In this document: piece after piece, positions 53,185-62,543 of the stretch
Position numbering within the stretch: position 1 is the first letter of the stretch
How the letters are laid out: every line of letters starts with the position of its first letter
Assembly (NCBI RefSeq): GCF_001013905.1
Contig: NZ_LN831790.1
Span: forward strand, 2,232,001-2,296,000
From: Streptomyces leeuwenhoekii
GTDB lineage: Bacteria > Actinomycetota > Actinomycetes > Streptomycetales > Streptomycetaceae
Direction: 5' to 3'
DNA: 64,000 nt
Notes under the pieces: model-generated
Seen by the model: only the letters and a program-made list of their open reading frames with translations
Told to the model about the DNA's origin: nothing
Databases searched by the model: none
Program-made: the position numbers and the translations under genes

Positions 53185-54732
53185 GTGACAACCTCTCCGT
53201 TGGTACGGGACCACAAGCCGGGTGCGGCTCGCCGGGACGGGCGTCCCGGCATCGCGCTCGCAGTCATCGCGGCCTGCCAACTCATGGTCGTACTCGACGC
53301 GACGATTGTGAATATCGCGCTCCCGCACATTCAAGGAGCGCTCCGGTTCAGCACCACCGATCTCACCTGGGTCGTCAGCTCCTACACGCTCACCTTCGGC
53401 GGACTGCTGCTCCTCGGCGGCCGGGCCGGTGACATCCTCGGCCGGCGCCGGGTCTTCATGACCGGCATCCTGGTCTTCACCCTCGCCTCGCTGCTCGGCG
53501 GTTTCGCCCAGGAGCCCTGGCAGTTGCTGGCCGCACGGGTCCTTCAGGGCGTCGGCGGCGCGATCGCGTCGCCCACCTCCCTGGCGCTGATCACCACCAC
53601 GTTCCCCGAGGGCCCGGAGCGCAACCGGGCGTTCGGCGTCTTCGCCGCGGTCTCCGCCGGCGGTGGCGCCATCGGCCTGCTCGCGGGCGGCATGCTCACC
53701 GAGTGGCTCGACTGGCGCTGGGTGCTCTTCGTCAACGTGCCGATCGGCGTGCTGATCGCCGTCCTGACCCCGCTGTACATCGGCGAGTCCGAACGGCACT
53801 CGGGCCGCTTCGACATCGCGGGCGCGGTGACCTCGACGGCGGGCATGGCCTCCCTGGTCTACGGCTTCATCCGGGCCGCCGACGAGGGCTGGCGAGACGA
53901 CCTGACCATCGGCTCCTTCGGTGCCGCCGTGGTCCTGCTGGCGGCCTTCGTGTTCATCGAGTCCCGGGCGAAGGAACCGATCACCCCGCTGAGGATGTTC
54001 GCCGACCGCAACCGCTCGGGCACGTACGTGATCATGCTGAGCCTGGCAGCGGCGATGTTCGGCATGTTCTTCTACATCGTCCTCTTCGTGCAGAACGTGC
54101 TCGGTTACAGCCCGATCCAGGCCGGTCTCGCCTTCCTGCCGGTGACGGTGGTCATCGCGGCCGGCGCGGGCCTGTCGCAGCGGTTCCTGCCCGTGCTCGG
54201 GCCGAAGCCGTTCATGCTGGTGGGTTCGGCGCTGGCGGCCACCGGACTGGCCTGGCAGGCCCTGATCAGCTCCGACAGCTCCTACGTCGGCGGCGTGCTC
54301 GGCCCCATGCTCGTCTTCGGTTTCGGCATGGGCCTGAACTTCGTGACGCTGACCCTCACGGCGGTCTCCGGTGTCGCCCCGCACGAGGCGGGCGCGGCGT
54401 CCGGGCTGCTCAACGCGATGCAGCAGGTGGGCGGCTCGCTCGGCCTGTCCATCCTGACCACGGTGTTCGGCACGGCCGGCAGGGACGAGGCCGAGAGGCA
54501 GCTACCGGACTTCCTCGCCCACGCGTCGCCCGAGCAGAAGGCGGAGTTCGCCCGCACCCACGAGCTGCCCGCGCCGTGGGGGCACGAGGTGCTGGCACAC
54601 GGCATCTCCGCGGCCTTCGTGCCGGCCGCCACGATGGCCGTCCTGGCGCTGGGCGTCGCCTGGCTGGTGATCCGGGTCCGCAGGAGCGACCTGGAGGCAC
54701 TCTCCGGCTCGGCCGGACCGGGACTCGGCTGA
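53185..54732 (+). CDS. DHA2-family (14-TM) MFS drug exporter
   Basis: 515 residues with about 14 TM helices. Signatures are the early VVLDATIVNIALPHIQGAL of DHA2 drug:H+ antiporters, motif A (GGRAGDILGRRRVFM) and motif C (GLLAGGML in the fifth helix region). It resembles EmrB/QacA-type exporters of antibiotics and cationic dyes. GTG 53185 has GGGGGAT eight bases upstream. Controlled by the divergent TetR gene through two operators. Confidence 0.92.
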   Translation: MTTSPLVRDHKPGAARRDGRPGIALAVIAACQLMVVLDATIVNIALPHIQGALRFSTTDLTWVVSSYTLTFGGLLLLGGRAGDILGRRRVFMTGILVFTLASLLGGFAQEPWQLLAARVLQGVGGAIASPTSLALITTTFPEGPERNRAFGVFAAVSAGGGAIGLLAGGMLTEWLDWRWVLFVNVPIGVLIAVLTPLYIGESERHSGRFDIAGAVTSTAGMASLVYGFIRAADEGWRDDLTIGSFGAAVVLLAAFVFIESRAKEPITPLRMFADRNRSGTYVIMLSLAAAMFGMFFYIVLFVQNVLGYSPIQAGLAFLPVTVVIAAGAGLSQRFLPVLGPKPFMLVGSALAATGLAWQALISSDSSYVGGVLGPMLVFGFGMGLNFVTLTLTAVSGVAPHEAGAASGLLNAMQQVGGSLGLSILTTVFGTAGRDEAERQLPDFLAHASPEQKAEFARTHELPAPWGHEVLAHGISAAFVPAATMAVLALGVAWLVIRVRRSDLEALSGSAGPGLG

Positions 54733-55019
54733 CGGGACGGCCCATGGGGCCCGCCGGGAGCAGCCGCCGCGGCAGCGAGAGCTCCCGGCGACTGCCTCCC
54801 CGGACCGTGACCGCCTACCGGCGCCACGGGGCGAGAACGGCACCGGACGAGGTTCACGCGCACGCGGCGTCCCCGACGTACGCGAAGGTTGCGGCCCACG
54901 AGGAGGCCGCGACGCACGAGACGTCCGCAACGCACGCGGCGTCCCCGCCATACGGAGTGTGCGACGCGCAGAGCGAGCCACCGACGCACACGACGTACGC
55001 GGGGAGCCCTCCGGGGCTG

Positions 55020-55934
55020 TCAGGCCGCGGCCGCCGCCGGAAGCCAGTCCGGCAGCTCCTCCGTCCGCTCCGCCCACGCGGCGGGCGGCGCTCCGGCCTT
55101 GGTCGAGGCGAGGATCCCGCCGACGATGGCGCAGGTGGTGTCCATATCCCCGCCGGCCTGGGCGGTCGTCCAGAACGCCCGCTCGTAGTCGCCGATGGCG
55201 CGAGCGGCCGACCACAGGGCGAAGGGGACCGTGTCGTGGGCGGTCGTGCGGCGTCCGCAGCCGAGGACGGCCGCGACCGTGGTGACGTCCCCGTAGTCGA
55301 GCATGTCGCGAGCGCGCCTGAGTCCCGCGCCCACCGCGCTCTTCTTCGGCACCAGCGCGATCACCCCGTCCAGGAGCGCCTCGGAGCGGGGCGGGCCATC
55401 GGACGCCGCGGCCAGCGCGGCGGCCGCGGCGACGGCCATGGCGCCGACCACGGCTTCCCGGTGCTGGTGGGTGGGGTAGGCGGAGATCTCCGCCTGGTGG
55501 GTCGCCTGCTCGGGATCGTCCGCGTACCAGGCACCCAGCGGCGCGATCCGCATCGCGGCGCCGTTGCCCCAGGATCCCTGGCCGTTGAAGAGCGCCGCGG
55601 AGAGCTCTCGCCAGTCGCCGCCCTCCCGGACCAGCCGGAGCAGACGGTCGACCGCGGGCCCGTACCCCCGGCCGGCATCCTGGTGAGTGGCGAAGGACTG
55701 CGCCAGAGCGTCCTGGTCGACGCGGTGGTGGGCGGCCAGCACGGCCACCACCGAGCAGGCCATCTCGGTGTCGTCCGTCCACTTCCAGGGCCCCGGCGGC
55801 AGCTCGCGGCGCTTCAGCAGCGGGTAGTTCACCGGGACGAAGAACTGGGAGCCGAGCGCGTCGCCCACCGCCAGTCCGCGCAGGCTCGCCAGGGCGCGCT
55901 CCAGGCGCCCGGCGGAGAAGGAGTCAGCGGTCAT
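55020..55934 (-). CDS. ADP-ribosylglycohydrolase family protein
   Basis: 304 residues of the DraG/ARH fold. Binuclear metal motifs are present: GLAVGDALG (20-28), WTDDTEMA (about 52-59) and QAGGDMDTTCAIVGGIL (late). It should remove ADP-ribose from arginine or a related linkage, or act on free ADP-ribose derivatives; substrate is unproven. ATG 55934 lies 12 nt after the stop of the histidine-phosphatase gene, so they are co-transcribed leftward. Confidence 0.92.
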   Translation of the reverse strand: MTADSFSAGRLERALASLRGLAVGDALGSQFFVPVNYPLLKRRELPPGPWKWTDDTEMACSVVAVLAAHHRVDQDALAQSFATHQDAGRGYGPAVDRLLRLVREGGDWRELSAALFNGQGSWGNGAAMRIAPLGAWYADDPEQATHQAEISAYPTHQHREAVVGAMAVAAAAALAAASDGPPRSEALLDGVIALVPKKSAVGAGLRRARDMLDYGDVTTVAAVLGCGRRTTAHDTVPFALWSAARAIGDYERAFWTTAQAGGDMDTTCAIVGGILASTKAGAPPAAWAERTEELPDWLPAAAAA

Positions 55935-55946
55935 CGCTCTGCCACT

Positions 55947-56606
55947 CTATCCGGTGATCCCGTACTGCTCCGGGTCCCGGCGCCGCGCGAAGGGCCGGTC
56001 GAGGGTGTACTTGCCGTCCTCGCCGAGCGCGAGCATCCGCGTCTCCCCGTTCCCCGGGTTCACCAGGCACTCGAACTCCGCGACCGTCCAGTGGAACCAG
56101 CGCATGCAGAACAGCCGCATGGCCAGCCCGTGGGTCACCAGCAGGACGTTCGGCGGATGGTCGGGGGCCTCGAAGCTGCGCCACAGGCTCTCCAGGAAGC
56201 CGCCCACCCGGTCGTACACGTCGGCGCCGGACTCGCCCTGGGTGAAGCGGTAGAAGAAGTGGCCGTAGGCGTCCCGGTACGCCTGCTGCAGGCGCACGTC
56301 CTCGCGGTTCTGCCAGTTGCCCCAGTCCTGCTCGCGCAGCCTCGGTTCCTCGCGGACCCGTATGAGGGCCGGGTCGAGGCCGAGGGCGCCCAGCGTCTCG
56401 TGCGTCCGGCGGTAGGGGGAGACGTACACGCTGACCCGCTCCCGGCCGAACAGTCCGCGCAGGATCCCGCCCGCCTCCTCGGCCTGCCGCCGGCCCCGCT
56501 CGGTCAGGGCCAGCGCGTGGTCGGGTTCGCGCTCGTACACGGAGGCGTCGACGTTGCCCGTCGACTCGCCGTGCCGGACAAGGACGATGCGCCGTGGTCG
56601 TGCCAT
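55947..56606 (-). CDS. Histidine phosphatase superfamily protein
   Basis: 219 residues. The phospho-His is in LVRHGEST (about 9-16) and the second catalytic His in VTHGLAMRL. The size and the motif YVSPYRRTHET place it with phosphoglycerate-mutase-like phosphatases rather than a true glycolytic mutase. The substrate is unknown. ATG 56606. The first gene of a two-gene leftward unit with the ADP-ribosylhydrolase. Confidence 0.9.
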   Translation of the reverse strand: MARPRRIVLVRHGESTGNVDASVYEREPDHALALTERGRRQAEEAGGILRGLFGRERVSVYVSPYRRTHETLGALGLDPALIRVREEPRLREQDWGNWQNREDVRLQQAYRDAYGHFFYRFTQGESGADVYDRVGGFLESLWRSFEAPDHPPNVLLVTHGLAMRLFCMRWFHWTVAEFECLVNPGNGETRMLALGEDGKYTLDRPFARRRDPEQYGITG

Positions 56607-56712
56607 GCGGAAACCCTAGATCGTGCGGGACGCGAACGCGCAGGCGCGGAGCCCGCGCGGCGCGGGTCACCCGGCTGCCGGGCCACGTGCCCGCCGCTCC
56701 CCGCCGCGGGGG

Positions 56713-57318
56713 TCAGACCGTCCAGGAGGGTTCCAGTTCCACGATGTCACCCGTCAGGGCGGCGACATCGGCCTCCGTCTGGGCCCGCAACGCCAGCCGC
56801 TCCACGCGTTCGGTGCGGTACTTGCCGTGCTCGGCGGCCGACCGCCACATCGACAGCACCACGTACTCGTTGCCCGGCGCCGCGCCGAACAGGCCGCGGA
56901 TCATGCCGGGCGAGCCGGCCATCGCCGGGTTCCAGACCTTCTCCTGCATCAGCACGAAGTGCTCGGCCCGCGCCTCGTGCACCCGGCACAGGGCCACCCG
57001 CAGCACGTCGGCGTCGGAGAAACGCGGCTCGAAGCCGGTCTTCACGTCGAAACGGTGATCGAACAGCCTGGTCCGGGCGTCCTTGAAGGTCCCCGACTGG
57101 GCCGCCGCCAGCCGGTCGTGGGAGCGCGCCATGAAGGAATCGTAGAAGGCGCGGGTCTCCCAGAAGGAGAAGACGTGGGCCACACCGGGGCGCCCCCGGC
57201 TCCAGCCTCCCCCCTGCCCCCGGAACCCCGGCTCCCCCAGAAGCCCCGCCCACTTCCGCTGCCCCCGCTCGAAACCGCGGCGGTCCACCACGGTGCAGCG
57301 AATCCACTTGACCAGCAC
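56713..57318 (-). CDS. DUF4937 (YdbC-like) protein
   Basis: 201 residues: two ferredoxin-like halves, each resembling an antibiotic-monooxygenase-type domain (VLVKWIRCTVVDRRGFERGQRKW ... HVFSFWETRAFYDSFM and HFVLMQEKVWNPAMAG ... YVVLSMWRSAAEHGKYRTERV). Such dimeric alpha-beta barrels bind small molecules or heme, and no catalytic residues are certain. GTG 57318 is the only in-frame start that keeps the first strand; its binding site is weak. It diverges from the TerD gene. Confidence 0.78.
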   Translation of the reverse strand: MLVKWIRCTVVDRRGFERGQRKWAGLLGEPGFRGQGGGWSRGRPGVAHVFSFWETRAFYDSFMARSHDRLAAAQSGTFKDARTRLFDHRFDVKTGFEPRFSDADVLRVALCRVHEARAEHFVLMQEKVWNPAMAGSPGMIRGLFGAAPGNEYVVLSMWRSAAEHGKYRTERVERLALRAQTEADVAALTGDIVELEPSWTV

Positions 57319-57477
57319 CGCGCCATGGTAAGGCCCCGGCGGGTGGCGCAGGTCACTCTCCGGTGGACCACTCAGGCCCCGCGTGCCCGCCCGGCGTGGC
57401 AGGATGGACGATCGGCCGTGACTGTCCGGCAGTTGGGGTGGACCGGCAGGGCGGCACCGGGGAAGGGGAGAACGTCT

Positions 57478-58011
57478 GTGAACGGCCTCAGCAAGGGCAT
57501 CCACAAGGTCGAGATCGCACTGAGGTGGGACCCGAATCCCGCGGGGCAGCCGCCCGTGGATCTGGACATCGTCGCCGCGACCTACCCGGCGGGCGATCCG
57601 TACGGCGATCCCTCGTACGTGGTGCACTTCGACAGCCGCTCCCCCGACGGCACGATCTACCTCGACCGTGACAGCAGGGACGGCAAGGGCTTCGGCTTCG
57701 ACGAGGTCATGACGCTGGAGCTGAACCGGCTCGACGCCCGCTACGGGCGCGTGGTGGCCGGCGTCGTCATCCAGCAGCGCTCCGTACGGCGTACGTTCGC
57801 CGACGTGCCCCGTCCCGGACTCCGTATCCGTGAGGGCTACACCGAGCTGGCCCAGGACGACTTCGCGGGGGTCCTCGGGGCGACGGCGGCCTCGGTCGCG
57901 GAGTTCGTACGGGACGCCGCCGGTGTGTGGGAGTTCCGCGGCGGCGTCCTCGGTTTCGACGGCGACCCCGCCACGTTCACCGGCAGCATGGGCGCCCTGC
58001 GGCGGCCCTGA
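57478..58011 (+). CDS. TerD-family calcium-binding stress protein
   Basis: 177 residues. TerD domain starts LSKGIHKVEIALRWDPNPA; Ca-binding acidic loops are PVDLDIVAATYP, HFDSRSPDGTIYLDRDSRDGKGFGFDEVMTL in sequence, followed by GVVIQQRSVRRTFADVP. Members occur in tellurite-resistance and stress loci and are numerous in Streptomyces; this copy stands alone without terABCEZ genes. GTG 57478 has GGGGAG nine bases upstream. A 14-bp hairpin follows. Confidence 0.88.
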   Translation: MNGLSKGIHKVEIALRWDPNPAGQPPVDLDIVAATYPAGDPYGDPSYVVHFDSRSPDGTIYLDRDSRDGKGFGFDEVMTLELNRLDARYGRVVAGVVIQQRSVRRTFADVPRPGLRIREGYTELAQDDFAGVLGATAASVAEFVRDAAGVWEFRGGVLGFDGDPATFTGSMGALRRP

Positions 58012-58042
58012 CGACGCGCGCCGCCCGGGCGCACCGCGACAG

Positions 58043-58080
58043 CGAAGGGCGCCGGCTCCCGCCGGCGCCCTTCGTTGTTC
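58043..58080. terminator. Terminator between terD-like gene and nrdJ
   Basis: CGAAGGGCGCCGGC pairs perfectly with GCCGGCGCCCTTCG (14 bp, 4-nt loop), followed rightward by TTGTTC. Confidence 0.85.
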
Positions 58081-58142
58081 CCGTGCGTCACCCGCCGGAC
58101 CGGCCGCCCGGGGCACTCAGGCCCTCGGACGGCCGCCCGGGG

Positions 58143-61037
58143 TCAGCTGCAGCCGCTGGTCGAGCCGCAGCCCTCGCAGATGTAGCAGGAACCGGCCCGC
58201 TGCATCTTGGTACCGCAGGAGAAGCACAGCGGGGCGTCGGCCTGGATGCCCAGCTGCATCTCCACCAGCTCCGCGCTGGTGTGGGCCTGCTTCGGCGCGG
58301 GCTTGACCGCCTCGGACTCGGTCTTCGGCGTGGCGACGGCCTTCAGTTCCTGGGCGCGCGGCGCCGACTGGGCCAGACCCTCGACGTCCACCTCGTCGTC
58401 CGCCGGCTCGTAGGAGCCGGTCTCCAGGTGGCGCTGACGCTCCTCGGCGGAGTGGATACCGAGCGCGGAGCGCGTCTCGAAGGGCAGGAAGTCGAGCGCC
58501 AGGCGGCGGAAGATGTAGTCGACGATCGACTGCGCCATCCGCACGTCCGGGTCGTCCGTCATACCGGCCGGCTCGAAGCGCATGTTGGTGAACTTCGAGA
58601 CGTACGTCTCCAGCGGCACGCCGTACTGGAGGCCGACGGAGACCGCGATGGAGAAGGCGTCCATCATGCCCGCGAGGGTCGAGCCCTGCTTGGACATCTT
58701 CAGGAAGACCTCGCCGAGACCGTCGTCCGGGTAGGAGTTGGCGGTCATGTAACCCTCGGCACCGCCGACGGTGAAGGACGTGGTGATGCCGGGACGTCCC
58801 TTCGGGAGGCGCTTGCGGACGGGGCGGTACTCGACGACCTTCTCGACCTTGGGCTCGGCGGCCGCGGGCTGCTCGTCGGCCTTCTTCTCCTCCGCGACAT
58901 CCTTCTTCTTCGCGGAGAGCGGCTGGCCGACCTTGCAGTTGTCGCGGTAGATGGCGAGCGCCTTGACGCCCAGCTTCCACGCCTCGAAGTAGATCTCCTC
59001 GACCTCCTCGACGGTCGCCGTCTCCGGCATGTTGACCGTCTTGGAGATGGCACCCGAGATCCACGGCTGGATCGCCGCCATCATGCGGACGTGGCCCATC
59101 GGGGAGATGGCCCGCTCGCCCATGGCGCAGTCGAAGACCTCGTAGTGCTCCTGCTTGAGGCCGGGGGCGTCGATCACATTGCCGTGCTCGGCGATGTGGG
59201 CGACGATCGCCTCGATCTGCTCCTCCTGGTAGCCCAGGCGGCGCAGGGCCTGCGGGACGGTGCCGTTGACGATCTGCATCGAGCCGCCGCCGACCAGCTT
59301 CTTGAACTTGACCAGCGCGAGGTCGGGCTCGACACCGGTGGTGTCGCAGGACATCGCCAGACCGATGGTGCCGGTCGGGGCGAGCACGGACGCCTGGGAG
59401 TTGCGGAAGCCGTTCTTCTCGCCCAGGCGCAGCACGTCCTGCCACGCCTCGGTCGCGGCGGCCCACACCGGGGTGTCCAGGTCGTCCATGCGGACGGCCG
59501 TGCCGTTGGCGTCGGCATGCTGCTTCATGACGCGCTGGTGGGCATCGGCGTTGCGGGCGTAGCCGTCGTACGGGCCGACGACCGCGGCGAGCTCGGCGGA
59601 GCGGCGGTAGGCCGTGCCGGTCATCAGGGAGGTGATGGCACCGGCCAGGGCGCGGCCGCCGTCGGAGTCGTAGGCGTGGCCGGTGGCCATCAGCAGGGCG
59701 CCGAGGTTGGCGTAGCCGATGCCGAGCTGGCGGAAGGCGCGGGTGTTCTCGCCGATCTTCTGGGTCGGGAAGTCCGCGAAGCAGATCGAGATGTCCATCG
59801 CGGTGATGACCAGCTCGACGACCTTCTGGAAGCGCTCGGTCTCGAAGGACTGGTTGCCCTTGCCGTCGTCCTTCAGGAACTTCATCAAGTTCAGCGAGGC
59901 CAGGTTGCAGGACGTGTTGTCCAGGTGCATGTACTCGCTGCACGGGTTCGACGCGGTGATCCGGCCGGACTCGGGGCAGGTGTGCCAGTTGTTGATGGTG
60001 TCGTCGTACTGGATGCCCGGGTCGGCGCAGGCCCACGCGGCCTCCGCGATCTTGCGGAACAGCTGCTTGGCGTCGACCTCCTCGATGACCTCGCCGGTCA
60101 TACGGGCGCGCAGGCCGAACTTGCCGCCCTCCTCGACCGCCTTCATGAACTCGTCGTTCACGCGGACCGAGTTGTTGGCGTTCTGGTACTGGACGGACGT
60201 GATGTCGTCGCCGCCCAGGTCCATGTCGAAGCCCGCGTCGCGCAGGACGCGGATCTTCTCCTCTTCCTTGACCTTGGTCTCGATGAAGTCCTCGATGTCC
60301 GGGTGGTCCACGTCGAGGACGACCATCTTGGCCGCACGGCGGGTGGCGCCACCGGACTTGATCGTTCCGGCGGAGGCGTCGGCGCCCCGCATGAAGGAGA
60401 CCGGGCCGGAGGCGTTGCCGCCGGAGGACAGCAGCTCCTTGGAGGAGCGGATCCGGGAGAGGTTCAGGCCGGCGCCCGAGCCGCCCTTGAAGATCATGCC
60501 CTCTTCCTTGTACCAGTCGAGGATCGACTCCATGGAGTCGTCGACGGACAGGATGAAGCAGGCGGAGACCTGCTGGGGCTGCTTGGTGCCCACGTTGAAC
60601 CAGACGGGGCTGTTGAAGCTGAAGATCTGGTGCAGGAGGGCATAGGCCAGCTCGTGCTCGAAGATCTCCGCGTCGGCGGGCGAGGCGAAGTACTTGTGGT
60701 CCTCACCGGCCTTCCGGTACGTCTTCACGATGCGGTCGATCAGCTGCTTGAGGCTGGTCTCCCGCTGCGGGGTGCCGACGGCACCCCGGAAGTACTTGCT
60801 GGTGACGATGTTGACCGCGTTCACCGACCAGAAGTCGGGGAACTCCACGCCGCGCTGCTCGAAGTTGACCGAGCCGTCGCGCCAGTTGGTCATGACGACG
60901 TCACGGCGCTCCCAGGCCACCTCGTCGTAGGGGTGGACCCCGGGGGTGGTGTGGATGCGCTCGATACGCAGTCCCTTGCCCGCCTTGGGGCTCTTGGCTC
61001 GGGAACTCCGTGCCGGACCGCTCGCCGTCTCTGTCAT
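58143..61037 (-). CDS. nrdJ: Coenzyme B12-dependent ribonucleotide reductase (class II)
   Basis: 964 residues. Class II reductase motifs: SFNSPVWFN and VSACFILSVDDSMESI, then NPCSEYMHLDNTSCNLASLNLMKF with active-site residues, and GLAMSCDTTGVEPD. A Lys/Ala/Glu linker (KKKDVAEEKKADEQPAAAEP) precedes a C-terminal zinc-ribbon-like tail (CFSCGTKMQRAGSCYICEGCG). It makes deoxyribonucleotides aerobically or anaerobically with adenosylcobalamin. GGGAGG precedes ATG 61037. A short hairpin (GGGCG-TTTA-CGCCC, 61067-61054) lies in the nrdR-nrdJ gap. It forms the nrdRJ operon with nrdR and is under NrdR control. Confidence 0.96.
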   Translation of the reverse strand: MTETASGPARSSRAKSPKAGKGLRIERIHTTPGVHPYDEVAWERRDVVMTNWRDGSVNFEQRGVEFPDFWSVNAVNIVTSKYFRGAVGTPQRETSLKQLIDRIVKTYRKAGEDHKYFASPADAEIFEHELAYALLHQIFSFNSPVWFNVGTKQPQQVSACFILSVDDSMESILDWYKEEGMIFKGGSGAGLNLSRIRSSKELLSSGGNASGPVSFMRGADASAGTIKSGGATRRAAKMVVLDVDHPDIEDFIETKVKEEEKIRVLRDAGFDMDLGGDDITSVQYQNANNSVRVNDEFMKAVEEGGKFGLRARMTGEVIEEVDAKQLFRKIAEAAWACADPGIQYDDTINNWHTCPESGRITASNPCSEYMHLDNTSCNLASLNLMKFLKDDGKGNQSFETERFQKVVELVITAMDISICFADFPTQKIGENTRAFRQLGIGYANLGALLMATGHAYDSDGGRALAGAITSLMTGTAYRRSAELAAVVGPYDGYARNADAHQRVMKQHADANGTAVRMDDLDTPVWAAATEAWQDVLRLGEKNGFRNSQASVLAPTGTIGLAMSCDTTGVEPDLALVKFKKLVGGGSMQIVNGTVPQALRRLGYQEEQIEAIVAHIAEHGNVIDAPGLKQEHYEVFDCAMGERAISPMGHVRMMAAIQPWISGAISKTVNMPETATVEEVEEIYFEAWKLGVKALAIYRDNCKVGQPLSAKKKDVAEEKKADEQPAAAEPKVEKVVEYRPVRKRLPKGRPGITTSFTVGGAEGYMTANSYPDDGLGEVFLKMSKQGSTLAGMMDAFSIAVSVGLQYGVPLETYVSKFTNMRFEPAGMTDDPDVRMAQSIVDYIFRRLALDFLPFETRSALGIHSAEERQRHLETGSYEPADDEVDVEGLAQSAPRAQELKAVATPKTESEAVKPAPKQAHTSAELVEMQLGIQADAPLCFSCGTKMQRAGSCYICEGCGSTSGCS

Positions 61038-61200
61038 GCCGCCTCCCATGTACGGGCGTAAACGCCCTGAAGTGCCCCGTTTGTTCCGTGGCACGGTGTT
61101 CTGTCTGGTGCCGCGGGCGTCTCTCGCTCGCCCGCGACAGGTCTTCTTCCTCGCCGCCGCCCGGCCGGGCCCGCCTCCTCGTACGGTCCCGGCCCGCCGG

Positions 61201-61752
61201 TCAGTCGGCGGCGCCTGCGGGCCCGGGGACCGGTGCGGCCCCCTCCGGCCCGCGGCCGTCTTCCTGGCTCCCCGCGCCGGCGCCCTCGCCGTCCCCGCCG
61301 GGGTGTTCCGCCCGTTCCCTGAGTTCCGCGATCGCGGCCTCGAAGTCCTCCAGCGAGTCGAACGCCCGATAAACGGACGCGAACCGCAGATAGGCGACGA
61401 GGTCCAGCTCCTTCAGCGGGCCGAGTATGGCCAGGCCCACGTCGTGGGTGGTCAGCTCGGCACTGCCGGTGGCCCGCACCGCCTCCTCGACCCGCTGGCC
61501 GAGCTGGGCGAGCGCGTCCTCGGTGACGGGCCGTCCCTGACACGCCTTGCGCACCCCATTGATGATCTTGGTGCGACTGAAGGGTTCGGTGACCCCGGAC
61601 CGCTTGATCACCATGAGGGAGCAGGTCTCCACGGTCGTGAAACGACGGGAGCAGTCAGGGCACTGACGGCGCCTGCGGATCGACGTGCCGTCGTCGGTCG
61701 TACGACTGTCGACGACGCGGCTGTCGGGGTGCCTGCAGAAGGGGCAGTGCAT
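61201..61752 (-). CDS. nrdR: Transcriptional repressor NrdR
   Basis: 183 residues: an N-terminal zinc ribbon (C3, C6, C31, C34 in MHCPFC and CPDCSRRF) and an ATP-cone (about 48-138, [24 protein letters not shown]). A Gly/Ala/Pro tail follows. It represses ribonucleotide reductase genes when dATP is bound. ATG 61752 gives the family-standard MHCPFC; a TTG three codons upstream is less likely. Two NrdR boxes lie about 110-155 bp upstream, so it is autoregulated together with nrdJ. Confidence 0.95.
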   Translation of the reverse strand: MHCPFCRHPDSRVVDSRTTDDGTSIRRRRQCPDCSRRFTTVETCSLMVIKRSGVTEPFSRTKIINGVRKACQGRPVTEDALAQLGQRVEEAVRATGSAELTTHDVGLAILGPLKELDLVAYLRFASVYRAFDSLEDFEAAIAELRERAEHPGGDGEGAGAGSQEDGRGPEGAAPVPGPAGAAD

Positions 61753-61860
61753 GAACTCCAACCCTCCTCACAGCAGACTCGATAGCCCCGAAAGACCTCA
61801 CGGGCCCCTCGAAGCAGCCCCAAGCATAGGCGATCCCCACCGGCCCGAAGACCGGGGGCA

Positions 61861-61876
61861 CCACAACTTCTGGGCC
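61861..61876. promoter_or_regulatory. NrdR box (nrdR-proximal)
   Basis: Minus strand GGCCCAGAAGTTGTGG matches about half of the NrdR box consensus (aCaCwAtATaTwGtGt), mainly its right half. It is 31 bp from the second box. Confidence 0.6.
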
Positions 61877-61891
61877 GCAGCGCAAATCCAA

Positions 61892-61907
61892 CCACTAGAT
61901 GTGGGGA
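61892..61907. promoter_or_regulatory. NrdR box (distal)
   Basis: Minus strand TCCCCACATCTAGTGG matches the NrdR box well across both halves. Paired boxes three helical turns apart are the usual NrdR operator. Confidence 0.78.
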
Positions 61908-62468
61908 TTGGCTCATACATCCACGTCCGACGCGCGTGTCGCATCGGACCGCATCCGCGCGGTCACACAGCGCGGCCCCCGACGCCCGCACCCAAGGGCC
62001 GCTCCGGCACGCCCGTGCCCGGGCGCGGCCACGCGGGCAGCCCTCATGCGGGCGCGCGAGCACGCCCGCGCGAGCGGCTCCAAGGGGGCGCACCCGTCCC
62101 CCGAACGCCGCGCGATCCACATCACACCGGACCCGGCAGCCACTCCCGTCACACAAGCGGGACCGGACCCGTGCGACAGGACACGCCACACACCCGGATC
62201 CCGCCCTTCCACGGCACCGGCGGCCACGGCGCATCGCCGCCGACGCATGCGAAGACGACGTGGGTGCCGCGGGGAGGGAGCGTAGGACTCCCGCAGAGAT
62301 GGGGGCCGGTGCCTGACCGACGGGGTTCCGGATGGCAGACTGAGGCGCACCGCGAAGTGGTCACCCCGGCGGTGAAGAGTACAACAATGCGTCCTTTTGC
62401 CCGCCAGGCCCCCGCGGAGGCCATACACCCAGAAACGTGATCACGTCACGCAAAACGCGAATATTCAC

Positions 62469-62484
62469 TCGAACGTGTGTTTGG
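62469..62484. promoter_or_regulatory. LexA (SOS) box of lexA
   Basis: TCGAACGTGTGTTTGG fits the actinobacterial SOS box CGAAC-N4-GTTYG. It overlaps the -35 of the lexA promoter, as expected for autorepression. Confidence 0.85.
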
Positions 62485-62510
62485 CGCAACCTTTCGAAAG
62501 CAACTACCGT
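62481..62510 (+). promoter_or_regulatory. lexA promoter
   Basis: TTGGCG (62481-62486) and TACCGT (62505-62510) are 18 bp apart, overlapping the SOS box. Confidence 0.6.
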
Positions 62511-62543
62511 TGTGCAGCAGGGAGACCATCGAGAGGGGCCGAC

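Larger units (their letters stand above)
61753..62543. other. Divergent region between nrdR and lexA
   Basis: Nearly 800 bases without a supported gene; the frames that cross it lack consistent codon bias. It holds the NrdR box pair on the left (61861-61907) and the LexA box and lexA promoter on the right (62469-62510). Confidence 0.6.

Noticed and set aside
53703..57086. 1127-codon rightward frame
   Set aside because: Crosses the exporter out of frame and then runs antisense over three genes; no domain content. Only its short middle part was kept as a finding.
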